Shown here: in pieces, positions 32,714 through 41,038 of the stretch
How the letters are laid out: each line of letters opens with the position of its first letter
Position numbering within the stretch: position 1 is the first letter of the stretch
DNA from: Dolomitihabitans soli
GTDB lineage: Bacteria; Actinomycetota; Actinomycetes; Streptosporangiales; Streptosporangiaceae
Reading direction: 5' to 3'
DNA: 64,000 nt
NCBI RefSeq assembly: GCF_022213955.1
Contig: NZ_JAKNTW010000020.1
Coordinates: 124,001 to 188,000 of the forward strand
Notes under the pieces: model-generated
Database searches by the model: none
Seen by the model: the letters and a program-made list of their open reading frames with translations, nothing else
Told to the model about the DNA's origin: nothing
Translations under genes and position numbers: made by a program

Positions 32714-33462
32714 CAGATCGAGTGACCTCCGTCCTGGGGCAGGATGACGCCGGTCAGGTAGGCGGCCGACGGCAGGCAGAAGAACACGATGCTCTCCGCC
32801 AGGTCCTCAGGACTGCCCAGCGTACGGGTGGGGATCTGGGCGAGCAGCGCCTCGCGTTGTTCGGGCGTGTCACCGTCTCGGCCCGGCGTTCGCTGCGCGC
32901 CGGGGGCGATGCAGTTGACCGTGATGCCGTCGGTGGCGTACTCGATCGCGAGCGCCTTGGTCAGGCCGACCACGCCCGCCTTCGCCGCCACGTAACCGCT
33001 GGCGTGCCGGACCAGGCGTCCGCCGCGCAGCGCGGCGATGGAGGAGATGTTCACGATCCGCCCGCCGCCGCGCTCCAGCATCGCGGGGACGACCGCGCGG
33101 GTGACGTTGAAGACGCTGGTCAGGTTGACGTCGACCATCTGCCGCCACTCCGCCGCGGTCATCTCGTGGAACCGCCTGACCATGCCGCCGCCGGCGTTGT
33201 TGACCAGGATGTCGATCCCGCCCCAGGCCGCGCGCACCTCCTCGATCGCGTTCTCGGTCGCGTCCAGGTCGGTGATGTCCGCCTTGACCTCCAGCGCCGC
33301 ACGCCCGGTCTCCCGTACGGCGGCGCCGAACCGTTCCAGTCCGTCGGCGGCCACGTCGAGGCCCGCGACGTCGCAGCCCTCCTTGGCGAGAACCTGGGCG
33401 AACACCTTGCCCATGGCCCCGCCCGCGCCCGTGACGACCGCTTTCCTGCCTGCCAATCGCAT
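32713..33462 (-). CDS. SDR family NAD(P)-dependent oxidoreductase
   Basis: This 249-residue short-chain dehydrogenase has the TGAGGAMG nucleotide-binding loop, NNAGGG, the catalytic Ser in NISSIAAL and YVAAK (Tyr and Lys). It ends ILPQDGGHSI. It is the first intact gene of the minus-strand set and probably oxidises a sugar, lactone or hydroxy-acid. AAAGG lies about ten bases before the ATG. A permease relic ends just upstream, so the operon may once have begun further out. Confidence 0.93.
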   Translation of the reverse strand: MRLAGRKAVVTGAGGAMGKVFAQVLAKEGCDVAGLDVAADGLERFGAAVRETGRAALEVKADITDLDATENAIEEVRAAWGGIDILVNNAGGGMVRRFHEMTAAEWRQMVDVNLTSVFNVTRAVVPAMLERGGGRIVNISSIAALRGGRLVRHASGYVAAKAGVVGLTKALAIEYATDGITVNCIAPGAQRTPGRDGDTPEQREALLAQIPTRTLGSPEDLAESIVFFCLPSAAYLTGVILPQDGGHSI

Positions 33463-33476
33463 GTGCGGTGAACCTT

Positions 33477-33566
33477 TCAGTCGGGTACCCCGGCGGTCAC
33501 GCCCTGGATGAAGTGCCGCTGGAAGACGAGATCGAGGACGAGATCGAGGAGGATGATGTGGACGCG
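33477..33566 (-). pseudogene. Relic of the C-terminus of a sugar ABC permease (MalG type)
   Basis: On the minus strand the frame ending at the TGA complement 33477-33479 reads VFQRHFIQGVTAGVPD. This is the usual C-terminal signature of MalG-type permeases (compare FLQRYFIEGITLTGIKN at 49153). The preceding residues are hydrophobic for about ten positions and then turn to unrelated sequence, so only the end survives. It lies 14 bp before the SDR start, as a neighbouring operon gene would. No intact permease is present. Confidence 0.6.
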
Positions 33567-33826
33567 TCCGGCATCAGCCGCGGGCGCTCGGCGTGGCCGC
33601 GGCGGCCGGGCCGCCGGCTCGGGCGGTGGAGCGCGGTTTCCACGCCCGGCGGGGGACGGTCTCGTCGACGCCGCGGGGCCGGTCGAGGAACGCGCAGGTG
33701 AGGTCGCAGGGAGACAGGCTGGGCATGATCCTGACCACTTCCCTTCGCAGCCGATCGTCGATGTGAATCGATTTAAGAGGCCGCTCGACAGGAGGTGGGG
33801 CGACCGTACAGCGATCTCGCGCGATC

Positions 33827-33842
33827 GGTCAACCGATTGACC
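33827..33842. promoter_or_regulatory. Inverted repeat GGTCAACCGATTGACC
   Basis: Six-base arms GGTCAA and TTGACC flank CCGA. The shape suits a regulator of the LacI or FadR/GntR type. It may belong to the lost system or to the GH43 gene 318 bp downstream. Confidence 0.45.
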
Positions 33843-33896
33843 AATGCCGGTTTTGCGTCGTACCGTCCCATGTCATGGAACACGCGCCGCCCAGCC

Positions 33897-34058
33897 GGCG
33901 AGACGCGGAGCACCATCGCCGAGCACGCGGCGGTGCCGGCCGCGATCGAGGAACACTCACCGGCGGCGGCCATGCGCGCCCACCTGGACGCCGCCGGCGA
34001 CCGGCTGCCCCGCTCGCCGCGGGACGACCCGGATCAGTCCGGCGGCGGTGCAAACGGT
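33897..34058 (+). pseudogene. Relic of a FadR-type GntR regulator (C-terminal FCD domain)
   Basis: The plus-strand frame contains IAEHAAVPAAIEEHSP and AAAMRAHLDAAGDRL, closely resembling the last helices of FCD domains in FadR-subfamily GntR regulators (family pattern H..I..AI...D...A...AMRAHL). The codons keep high third-position GC. No DNA-binding domain or start with ribosome binding site can be joined in frame, so most of the gene is missing. Confidence 0.5.
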
Positions 34059-34159
34059 TGATCGCCGTTGACTGGGGGAACCCGCGTCGGTCACTATCTG
34101 GAAGTCGCATGACAAATGATGTTGACGGGGATGCGGTCACCTAGTTCGGAGGAACGCCG

Positions 34160-35614
34160 ATGCTCCGGTCACCTTTACGTACGGCCTGCGCCGCCTTGGC
34201 CCTCGGCCTGATCGTCGCCCTGGGAGCCGGTCCGACGGCCGCCGCCGCGGTCGAGCCGCCGGCGGACGGAGCCCGCGCCGCACTGGCGTCGTCGTTCCGG
34301 AACCCGGTGAATCCGAGTGCCGACCCGAGCCTGATGTACCACGCGGGCAACTACTACGTGGCCACCACCCGCGGCGACCGGATCGGGATCTGGAAGTCGC
34401 CCAGCCTGGCCACCCTGCTCGCCGCACCCGAGCAGGTGGTCTGGCGCGACAGTGACACCAGCCGCAACACGCAGATGTGGGCGCCGGCCTTCCGCCACGT
34501 GGGCTCGCGCTGGTACGTCTACTACACCGCCTCCGACGGGGTCGACGCCAACCACCGGATGTACGTGCTGGAGTCGGCCGGGGACGATCCGATGGGCCCC
34601 TACAGCTTCAAGGCCAAGATCGCCGACTTCGGCGAGTACGCCATCGACGGCGAGCCGATCACCCACAACGGGCAGTCGTACTTCGTCTGGACCGGCCCCG
34701 GTCGTGGCCAGGGCGGCCCGGCGCAGCTCTACATCGCCCGGATGAGCAACGCGTGGACGGTGACGGGCGGCCGGGTCGCCATCACCGCGAGCGGCGGCTG
34801 CGGCGAGGTGCGGGAGGGACCGACACCGCTGTACCGCAACGGAAGGACCTTTCTCACCTACTCCACCTGTGACACCGGCAAACCGGACTACCAGCTGTGG
34901 ATGAAGAGCATCGCGAACGGCGCGGACCCGATGACAGCGGCCAACTGGACGCAGCACGCCGGGCCGGTGTTCTCCCGGAACGACGCGACCGGCGTGTGGG
35001 GTCCGGGGCACCATTCGTTCTTCCGCTCACCGGACGGCACCGAGGACTGGATCGCCTACCACGGCAAGAACACCAGCACCAACACCTACTCCTTCCGCAC
35101 CACCCGGGTCCAGAGGTTCGGCTGGAACCCCGACGGCACACCGAACTTCGGCCGTCCTCTCGCCGCCGGCGCCACCCAGCAACTGCCCTCCGGCGATCCC
35201 GGCGCGCCCACCTCCGTCATCAACGACTTCGACCAGGGCACCGGCCAGAACCAGGTCGAGTACGGCGGGTCGTGGCTGTCCGGCTCCGGCTGCGGCAACC
35301 AGTGCTTCTGGAGCAACGACCACTGGAGCGGCCAGCAGGGCGCGACCGCGACGATCCGTTTCACCGGCACGCGGGTCGCGTTGCTGAGCGTGCGCGACGT
35401 CGGCAACGGCATCGCCGGCATCTCCATCGACGGCGGCCCGGAGCAGCGGGTCGACTACTACAGCGGCATCCGGGTCGGCGAGCAGCTGAACTACCTGAGC
35501 CCCGTGCTGCCGCCCGGCGCGCACACGCTGCGGGTCCGCGTCACCGGCGACCGGAACCCCGCCTCCGGCAGCACCGTGATCAGTCTCGACCGCATCGAGG
35601 TGTACGGGGGCTGA
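34160..35614 (+). CDS. Secreted GH43 family arabinanase/arabinofuranosidase-like enzyme
   Basis: This 484-residue protein has a Sec signal (hydrophobic run to about residue 31). The five-bladed GH43 propeller shows Asp55 in NPSADPS, WAPAFRHVGSRWYVYY, Asp163 in AIDGEPI and Glu219 in EVREGPTPLY, the expected base, modulator and acid. After about residue 345 a separate beta domain (SVINDFDQGTGQN to EVYGG) looks like a carbohydrate-binding jelly roll. The family removes arabinose or xylose from plant polymers, and the EGPTP context suits the exo-arabinofuranosidase-like subfamilies. The ATG follows CGGAGGA. It stands alone and is probably exported to start arabinan or arabinogalactan breakdown. 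Confidence 0.9.
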   Translation: MLRSPLRTACAALALGLIVALGAGPTAAAAVEPPADGARAALASSFRNPVNPSADPSLMYHAGNYYVATTRGDRIGIWKSPSLATLLAAPEQVVWRDSDTSRNTQMWAPAFRHVGSRWYVYYTASDGVDANHRMYVLESAGDDPMGPYSFKAKIADFGEYAIDGEPITHNGQSYFVWTGPGRGQGGPAQLYIARMSNAWTVTGGRVAITASGGCGEVREGPTPLYRNGRTFLTYSTCDTGKPDYQLWMKSIANGADPMTAANWTQHAGPVFSRNDATGVWGPGHHSFFRSPDGTEDWIAYHGKNTSTNTYSFRTTRVQRFGWNPDGTPNFGRPLAAGATQQLPSGDPGAPTSVINDFDQGTGQNQVEYGGSWLSGSGCGNQCFWSNDHWSGQQGATATIRFTGTRVALLSVRDVGNGIAGISIDGGPEQRVDYYSGIRVGEQLNYLSPVLPPGAHTLRVRVTGDRNPASGSTVISLDRIEVYGG

Positions 35615-35631
35615 GACGCCCCTTCCTACCG

Positions 35632-35738
35632 GTGAACGTCCGACAACCCCGGCTTCCACGGTCACGTGCGAGCCGGGGCCCGTCGTCAGGGCAGGGACGT
35701 TCACGGGTGGGAGGATCCCCGAACCTCCCACCCCGTGA
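35632..35738. terminator. Nested hairpins after the GH43 gene
   Basis: GTGAACGTCC at 35632-35641 pairs with GGACGTTCAC at 35695-35704. GGGTGGGAGG at 35706-35715 pairs with CCTCCCACCC at 35725-35734, a perfect ten-base stem with a nine-base loop. There is no T tract, which is usual in high-GC genomes. Confidence 0.6.
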
Positions 35739-35856
35739 GCCGGGAGCGTCAGGCCACGACGAGAGACTCGGCCGTGAACGGGCGGCCGGAGACGATCGCG
35801 GAGACGAAGCCGCCGGACCCGCCGAACCCGGGCTACGATCGTCGTTGACAATGAAT

Positions 35857-35891
35857 CATGTATTACCTACTTTTTAAGTAGGTAATACATG
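35857..35891. promoter_or_regulatory. AT-rich perfect palindrome, 16-bp arms and 3-bp centre
   Basis: CATGTATTACCTACTT at 35857-35872 is followed by TTT and then by its exact reverse complement at 35876-35891. It is far more AT-rich than its surroundings and lies 58 bp upstream of the next ATG. It could be an operator for a dimeric regulator or the footprint of several half-sites (TAGGTAAT). As RNA it would fold into a long hairpin. Confidence 0.6.
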
Positions 35892-35949
35892 CATGCACGC
35901 CTGCCATACCGGATCGACCTCCGCGCCTCCCAGACGAAAGGCACGATCG

Positions 35950-37563
35950 ATGCCCGTCGAATCCCGCACCACGGGCGCGACCCAGCACCGGGCCGCCCCG
36001 ATCGGCCCGCCCGGCACGCGCCGGGAACGGCGGACGGGCCGGAGTGCGGCGGTGGCCGTCATCGGCGCGGGCCGCACCGGCGTCCGCCTGGTGGAACGGC
36101 TCCGCGCCAACGCGCCGAAGTCGCTCCCGGGCGTCACCCTCGACATCCACCTCGTCGATCCGCACCCGCCGGACTCGGACCGGCCGCTCGACCGGCCGGA
36201 CACCGGGAACGTACGCGTCCACCTGCACCGGGCGACCGCCGTGGACCTGGCCGATGTTTTCGGCAGGCAGCGGGTGGCACTGTCCACCGGCCGATTCCAC
36301 GACGTCGAGACGGTGATCCTGGCACAGGGCCGCCGAGGTGTGCCGCCCACCCCGGAGGAACAGGCGCTGGACGACTTCGCCGTACGGCACGGCCTGACCT
36401 ACCTGCCCACCGGAGAGCTTCGCCCGGACCTGGTGCCCGGCGGCGAGCCGGTGATCGTCCGGGGCATCGGACACGTCTTCGCCGAGCTGGTCGGGCCGCT
36501 GACCTCCGGACGTGGCGGCCGGTTCGTCCACGACCGGGACGGTGAGCTCGGTTATCTGCCGAGCGGTCGCGAACCGCTGCTGCACGTGGGATCACGCAGA
36601 GGCGTGCCGTACCACGCCGCGCCCGGCTACCCGTCGCGTGGCGCCCGGCCGCCGATTCCCCGGTTCCTCACCCCGGACCCGCCGGCACGCGGGGCGGTGG
36701 ACGCCGGGCGGGGGCTCCGGACGCTGATCGCGAAGGAGCTGGCATTCGCCTACTACCACGGACTGATCACCGGGCACCCGGAGCGGGCGAGGATGGACTG
36801 GCCGGAGTTCGAGGCCGCGTTCGCCGCGGCGGAGTGGGACGACGGAGCGATGCGCGCGCTGATCAGGAACGCCGTGCCCCGGCACGCCGACCGGCTGCGT
36901 CTCGACCGGCTGGACCGCCCGCTGCACGGGATCCGGTTCGGCGACACGGCGGGGTTACAGCGGTGGATGCACGGCTATCTGACCGCCGACCTCGGCAGAC
37001 GCGCCGACCCCGCGTACAGCGCCGACCTCGCCCTGATCCAGGGGATGCACGCGGTCCGGGCGGTGCTGAGCGGGCGGCCGCCGGACCCGTGGTTCGACAG
37101 CCTGTCCCGCTTCGTCGCCGACGGCCCGTCCTGGCTGCGCACGGCGGAGCTGCGCGCGCTGGCACGCGCCGGGGTGGTCACCTTCCTCGGGGCGGGTCTG
37201 CGCGCCGAACCGGACGAGGAACGCCGCGCCTGGCGGGCCCGCGGCAGCACCCTGCCCGGCGCCCTCACCGCCAGGACCCTGGTAGAGGCCCGGCCGTCCG
37301 CGCCGAGCGTGAGCCGGACCACCGATCCGCTGCTCTCCCGGCTCTGGGCGCGCGGCGAGTGCCAGGAGGAGTCCGGCCTGCTCGCCGTACGGCCGTCGGA
37401 CCGCCGCCTGATCGACCGGGCGCAGGCCGTACACCCCCGGCGCTTCGCCCTGGGTCCGTGGGTGCTCGCGGGAGAACCGGCCGGACTCTCCGCACCCGCG
37501 GACACGCTGGCCAGGACCGTGCTGGCGGAGACGGGCACGGCCTGCCTCACCGTGGCCGCCTAG
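35950..37563 (+). CDS. FAD/NAD(P)-binding protein
   Basis: This 537-residue protein begins its domain with SAAVAVIGAGRTGVRLVERL, a Rossmann dinucleotide fold (GxGxxG, about residues 33-52), followed by DIHLVDPHPP. It matches the FAD-NAD(P)-binding family that includes lysine/ornithine monooxygenase-like proteins. VIRGIGHVFAEL and LGYLPSGREPLLHVGSRRGVPYH are further landmarks, given here as short pieces of about residues 160-220. The ATG at 35950 is preferred, with AAAGG upstream; an ATG at 35893 would start inside the promoter. The substrate is unknown. It stands alone, with the AT-rich palindrome upstream. Confidence 0.8.
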   Translation: MPVESRTTGATQHRAAPIGPPGTRRERRTGRSAAVAVIGAGRTGVRLVERLRANAPKSLPGVTLDIHLVDPHPPDSDRPLDRPDTGNVRVHLHRATAVDLADVFGRQRVALSTGRFHDVETVILAQGRRGVPPTPEEQALDDFAVRHGLTYLPTGELRPDLVPGGEPVIVRGIGHVFAELVGPLTSGRGGRFVHDRDGELGYLPSGREPLLHVGSRRGVPYHAAPGYPSRGARPPIPRFLTPDPPARGAVDAGRGLRTLIAKELAFAYYHGLITGHPERARMDWPEFEAAFAAAEWDDGAMRALIRNAVPRHADRLRLDRLDRPLHGIRFGDTAGLQRWMHGYLTADLGRRADPAYSADLALIQGMHAVRAVLSGRPPDPWFDSLSRFVADGPSWLRTAELRALARAGVVTFLGAGLRAEPDEERRAWRARGSTLPGALTARTLVEARPSAPSVSRTTDPLLSRLWARGECQEESGLLAVRPSDRRLIDRAQAVHPRRFALGPWVLAGEPAGLSAPADTLARTVLAETGTACLTVAA

Positions 37564-37580
37564 CCACGACCCAGGAGACG

Positions 37581-37603
37581 GCCGGCGCCTGTCGGGCGCC
37601 GGC
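37581..37603. terminator. Bidirectional terminator hairpin
   Basis: GCCGGCGCC and GGCGCCGGC form a perfect nine-base stem with loop TGTCG. It lies between the stop of the plus-strand FAD-binding gene and the stop of the minus-strand aminopeptidase gene, so it can end transcription from both sides. Confidence 0.75.
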
Positions 37604-37636
37604 GGGTCGCGCTACGGCGAGGGCTCCGGGGCCCGT

Positions 37637-38971
37637 TCACCTGGATTGGACGCTCACGGGCCGGGTCTGGGACATCCAGTGTTCGAGGCCGTCGGCGCCG
37701 AGCGGCAGTTCCGCGGACAGCACCTCGGCGCCGTCCCGGGTGACCAGGAGGTCGTCCTCGATGCGGACGCCGATCCCGCGCAGCTCGGGCGGAACCGTCA
37801 GGTCGTGGGCGTGGAAGTACAGGCCGGGCTCGACGGTGAGCACCATGCCGGGAGCCATGTCCGCGCCCTGGTAGGCCTCCGGGCGGGACTGGGCGCAGTC
37901 GTGCACGTCGAGGCCCAGGTGGTGCCCGATGCCGCAGATGAGGTAGCGGCGGTGGTGCTGGCCGTGCTCCGACAACGCCTCGTCCACGGAGACGGGCAGC
38001 AGCCCCCAGTCGTGCAGCCCGTGGGCGATGACCTCCATCGCGGCGTGGTGGAAGTCGGTGTAACGGTGGCCGGGAGCCACCTGGGCGAGCGCCGCCCGGT
38101 GCGCCCTCTCGACCAGGTCGTGAACCTGCCGCTGCGCCGGGGAGAACCGGCCGGACACGGGGAAGGTCCGGGTGACGTCGGCGGTGTAGTGACTGTGCAC
38201 CTCCACGCCGAGATCGAGCAGCACCAGCTCGTCCGGCACGACGGGGCCGTCGCAACGCACCCAGTGGAGCGTCGCCGCGTGCTTGCCGCCGCCCACGATG
38301 CCTGCGTAGCCGGGGCCGTTGCCGTACGTCCGGGCGTGCCGGTCGAACGTGCCCTGGAGCCAGCGCTCGCCCCTGCCCTCGACGGCCGCAGGGATCTCCG
38401 CGAGAACCGCGGCGAACCCCTCGACCGTACGGTCCACGGCCGCGCGGAGCTGGCCGATCTCCCAGTCGTCCTTGATCATGCGCAGTTCGGCCAGGACACG
38501 GCGGAGTTCCTCGGGGTTCTCCGCGGCGGGCGCCTCGTCCAGCGGGCGCACCTCGATGCCCAGTGCGGCCGACCAGTCGGCGAGCGCCGGCGCGGCGCCG
38601 ACCCACAACTCGCCGCGCGCGGCGTCGCCGAAGAAACCCGGATCGCCGGGGTACGCCGGGGGCGGCAGGTACAGGGTCGCGTCGCCATCGCGCAGCACGA
38701 CCACCGCGGCCTCGACCGCGCAGCCGGTGAGCCAGTAGAAGTCGCTGTCGGGGCGGAAGTCGTAGGAGGTGTCGTTGCTCCGTACCGGGGCGTGCCCCGC
38801 GGCGACCGTGATCTCCCTGCCGGGCAGTGCCGCCGCGAGCCGCGCCCGGTGCGCGGCGGCTGCCCCGGGCGCGCCCGGGACGACGGGCGGTGTCCGGTCG
38901 GGCATCCCCCAGCCCTGCCCCATGTACGCGTTGAAGGCCGGGATCTCCGCCAGCTTCGGCAGGTTATTCAC
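37637..38971 (-). CDS. Aminopeptidase P family protein (M24)
   Basis: This 444-residue metallopeptidase cleaves the bond between an N-terminal residue and proline. The N-terminal domain has DFRPDSDFYWLTG, typical of aminopeptidase P. The pita-bread domain has dinuclear metal ligands in LLDLGVEVHSHYTADVTRTFP, GIGHHLGLDVHD, LTVEPGLY and RIEDDLLV. The GTG start overlaps the stop of the upstream peptidase gene by 8 bp. It is the last gene of an operon with a GH127 enzyme and a peptide-type importer. Proline or hydroxyproline peptides are therefore the likely cargo. Cytoplasmic. Confidence 0.93.
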   Translation of the reverse strand: MNNLPKLAEIPAFNAYMGQGWGMPDRTPPVVPGAPGAAAAHRARLAAALPGREITVAAGHAPVRSNDTSYDFRPDSDFYWLTGCAVEAAVVVLRDGDATLYLPPPAYPGDPGFFGDAARGELWVGAAPALADWSAALGIEVRPLDEAPAAENPEELRRVLAELRMIKDDWEIGQLRAAVDRTVEGFAAVLAEIPAAVEGRGERWLQGTFDRHARTYGNGPGYAGIVGGGKHAATLHWVRCDGPVVPDELVLLDLGVEVHSHYTADVTRTFPVSGRFSPAQRQVHDLVERAHRAALAQVAPGHRYTDFHHAAMEVIAHGLHDWGLLPVSVDEALSEHGQHHRRYLICGIGHHLGLDVHDCAQSRPEAYQGADMAPGMVLTVEPGLYFHAHDLTVPPELRGIGVRIEDDLLVTRDGAEVLSAELPLGADGLEHWMSQTRPVSVQSR

Positions 38972-40223
38972 CTATTTCTCCTCCTCTATCGCGGACCAGC
39001 CCGGTCAGGCGGGTGAAGACGCGCTCATCGCCGAGCCCGTCGTGTTCGTACTCGTTGGTCACCCAGGCTTGGAGGTTGCCGACGTGGGCCGCCGTCTCCA
39101 GTTGCAGCCCGGCGTCCACGTACATGTCGTCGAAGTAGACGGCCGCGGCGATCGGCACCTCGTTGGCGGCCAGCCGGTCCGCGTCGTACAACGGCGGCCA
39201 GTCGTCCCGTCCCGCCAGCGCCTCCACCGCGGGGCGGAACGGCCGGAGCTCACGGATCTCCTCGAACATCCAGGGGTAGATCATTTCCCCGGTGAACAGC
39301 AACGGCCGCGCGGTCTCCGCGAAGCGCGAATCGCGTTCCCGTTCGGCCGCCGTCCAGGAGCCGCGCCCGTAGATGGCCTCCTGGAGCGCGGCGAACAGCG
39401 GATTGTCGCTGTACGACGAGCGCGCCAGCACCTGGTGCAGGAAGGCCGACGACGGTTCGCCGTCGTTGAACGCCTCGTCGAGCAGCCAGTGCATCCGCTC
39501 GTACCCGGGCTTCATCCCGAAGTCGACGCCGAGCGACTGCAGCCGGCGCACCGTGAGCACGTCGCCGTCGGGCAGCAGGACGTCGCCCTCGGCCAGCCGG
39601 TCCGCGATCCGTGCGACCGAATCCAGGTGCTGCGGGTAGCGCCGGTAGAACTCGGCGTTCTTCGCCGCGACGCGCGGATAGGTCCGCCGGTAGACCTCGG
39701 CCGCGTCCGGGGCCAGACTGGGCAGGCCACCGGTGACGTAGCACGCGCTCAGGCCCTCCGGCGCGTACGACAGGTAGGTCATCGTGAGGAACCCGCCGTA
39801 ACTCTGCCCGAGCGTCGCCCAGCGGCGACCGCCGAAGACGGTTTTCCGCAGGTGCTCGGCGTCGGCCACGATCGAGTCGGCGCGGAAGCAGGCGAGATGG
39901 TCGGCGGCCTGCTCGGCGTCGTCGAATCCGCCCATCCCGCGGCCGTCGACCCGGGTGCTGCGGCCGGTGCCGCGCTGGTCGAGCAGGACGACCCGGTGGG
40001 TCAGCAGCGCCTGCCCGATCCACCCGTCCGCTTTGAGCGGGCGCGGCCCCTTCCCGCCGGGCCCGCCCTGCAGGTAGAGCAGGCAGGGCAGGTCCTCGCC
40101 GCGCCGGGCCGGGTCGACCAGCTCGCGGGCGAAGACGGAGATCGTCTGTCGGGGGTCCGCCCAGTCGAGCGGCACCCGCACCGTGTGTTCCCGCACGTGC
40201 ATGCCCGGGATCGTGTAGTTCAT
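38964..40223 (-). CDS. Alpha/beta hydrolase, prolyl iminopeptidase-like (S33)
   Basis: This 419-residue alpha/beta hydrolase has LLYLQGGPGGKGP (the HGGPG oxyanion motif with Gln for His), DQRGTGRS, and the nucleophile Ser141 in LGQSYGGF, all typical of prolyl aminopeptidases. Later QLETAAHVGNLQAWVTNEYEHDGL carries the probable catalytic His. It would remove N-terminal proline, or hydroxyproline, from short peptides. The ATG at 40223 overlaps the ATPase stop by 4 bp; the longer frame is rejected because it runs into that gene. Confidence 0.9.
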   Translation of the reverse strand: MNYTIPGMHVREHTVRVPLDWADPRQTISVFARELVDPARRGEDLPCLLYLQGGPGGKGPRPLKADGWIGQALLTHRVVLLDQRGTGRSTRVDGRGMGGFDDAEQAADHLACFRADSIVADAEHLRKTVFGGRRWATLGQSYGGFLTMTYLSYAPEGLSACYVTGGLPSLAPDAAEVYRRTYPRVAAKNAEFYRRYPQHLDSVARIADRLAEGDVLLPDGDVLTVRRLQSLGVDFGMKPGYERMHWLLDEAFNDGEPSSAFLHQVLARSSYSDNPLFAALQEAIYGRGSWTAAERERDSRFAETARPLLFTGEMIYPWMFEEIRELRPFRPAVEALAGRDDWPPLYDADRLAANEVPIAAAVYFDDMYVDAGLQLETAAHVGNLQAWVTNEYEHDGLGDERVFTRLTGLVRDRGGEIGE

Positions 40224-41038
40224 CCGGCGGCCCTCCTTCTGCGGTCCCACTCGGGGTCGATCCGGGGGATCGCGGCCAGCAGCGTCCTGGTGTACGGGTC
40301 CGCGGGATCGGTGAAGATCTGCTCGCACGGGCCCTGCTCGACGACCCTTCCCTCGCTCATGACCGCCACCCGGTGCGCGATCTGGCGGACGACGGCGAGG
40401 TCGTGCGCGATGAAGATGTAGCTGAAGCCACTCTCCCGCTGAAGGCGCCGCAACAACTCGATCACCTGCGCCCGCACCGACACGTCGAGCGCCGAGACCG
40501 CCTCGTCGCAGATCACCAGCTTGGGGTCGACGGCGAGCGCGCGGGCGATCCCGATGCGCTGCGCCTGCCCGCCGGAGAACTGCGCGGGATAGCGCTGCGA
40601 GTGATCGGGATCGAGGCCGACCCGCTCCATCAGCTCCCTGGCGAGCGCCCGCTTTCCGCCTTTGGGCTGGATCCCCTGGTAGATGAGGGGCGCCAGCAGG
40701 ATGCGCTCGACCGTGTGCCGGGGATTGAGCGAGGAGAAGGGGTCCTGGAACACCACCTGGACGTCGTTTCGGAAGCCGGCCAGCTCGGCGCCCTTCGCGC
40801 GGGTCACGTCACGGCCCTCGAACTCCAGGGTGCCCCCGGTGGGTTCCATCAGTTTGGCCACCATGCGGGCCGTCGTGGACTTGCCGCTGCCGGACTCGCC
40901 CACCACGGCCAGGGTCTCGCCGAGCCGCAGGTCGAAGCTCACCGTGTCGACGGCGGTGAACTCCGCCTTCCGCCCGAACGGGCCGCGCACGGTGAACCGC
41001 TTGGTCAGGTCCCGGGCGCGCAGCAGGGGTTCGCTCAT
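40220..41038 (-). CDS. ABC transporter ATP-binding protein, DppF/OppF type
   Basis: This 272-residue ATPase has Walker A GESGSGKST, Q-loop FQDPFSSLNP, signature FSGGQAQR, Walker [12 protein letters not shown] and H-loop FIAHD. It lacks the cysteine-rich C-terminal extension. It overlaps both neighbours by 4 bp and powers the importer together with the ATPase encoded upstream. Confidence 0.94.
   Translation of the reverse strand: MSEPLLRARDLTKRFTVRGPFGRKAEFTAVDTVSFDLRLGETLAVVGESGSGKSTTARMVAKLMEPTGGTLEFEGRDVTRAKGAELAGFRNDVQVVFQDPFSSLNPRHTVERILLAPLIYQGIQPKGGKRALARELMERVGLDPDHSQRYPAQFSGGQAQRIGIARALAVDPKLVICDEAVSALDVSVRAQVIELLRRLQRESGFSYIFIAHDLAVVRQIAHRVAVMSEGRVVEQGPCEQIFTDPADPYTRTLLAAIPRIDPEWDRRRRAAG

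Larger units (their letters stand above)
33567..34159. other. Intergenic region, deletion scar with operator-like sites
   Basis: About 590 bp hold no intact gene. AATCGATT at 33766-33773 and the inverted repeat GGTCAACCGATTGACC at 33827-33842 resemble operators of LacI or GntR proteins. CAAACGGTTGA at 34051-34061 is a weaker match with the same CG centre. A GntR relic occupies 33897-34058. The GH43 gene follows. Confidence 0.5.

Noticed and set aside
33468-33701. 77-residue plus-strand frame upstream of the SDR gene
   Set aside because: It is the complement of the permease relic, with no ribosome binding site and an acidic/Arg-rich composition.
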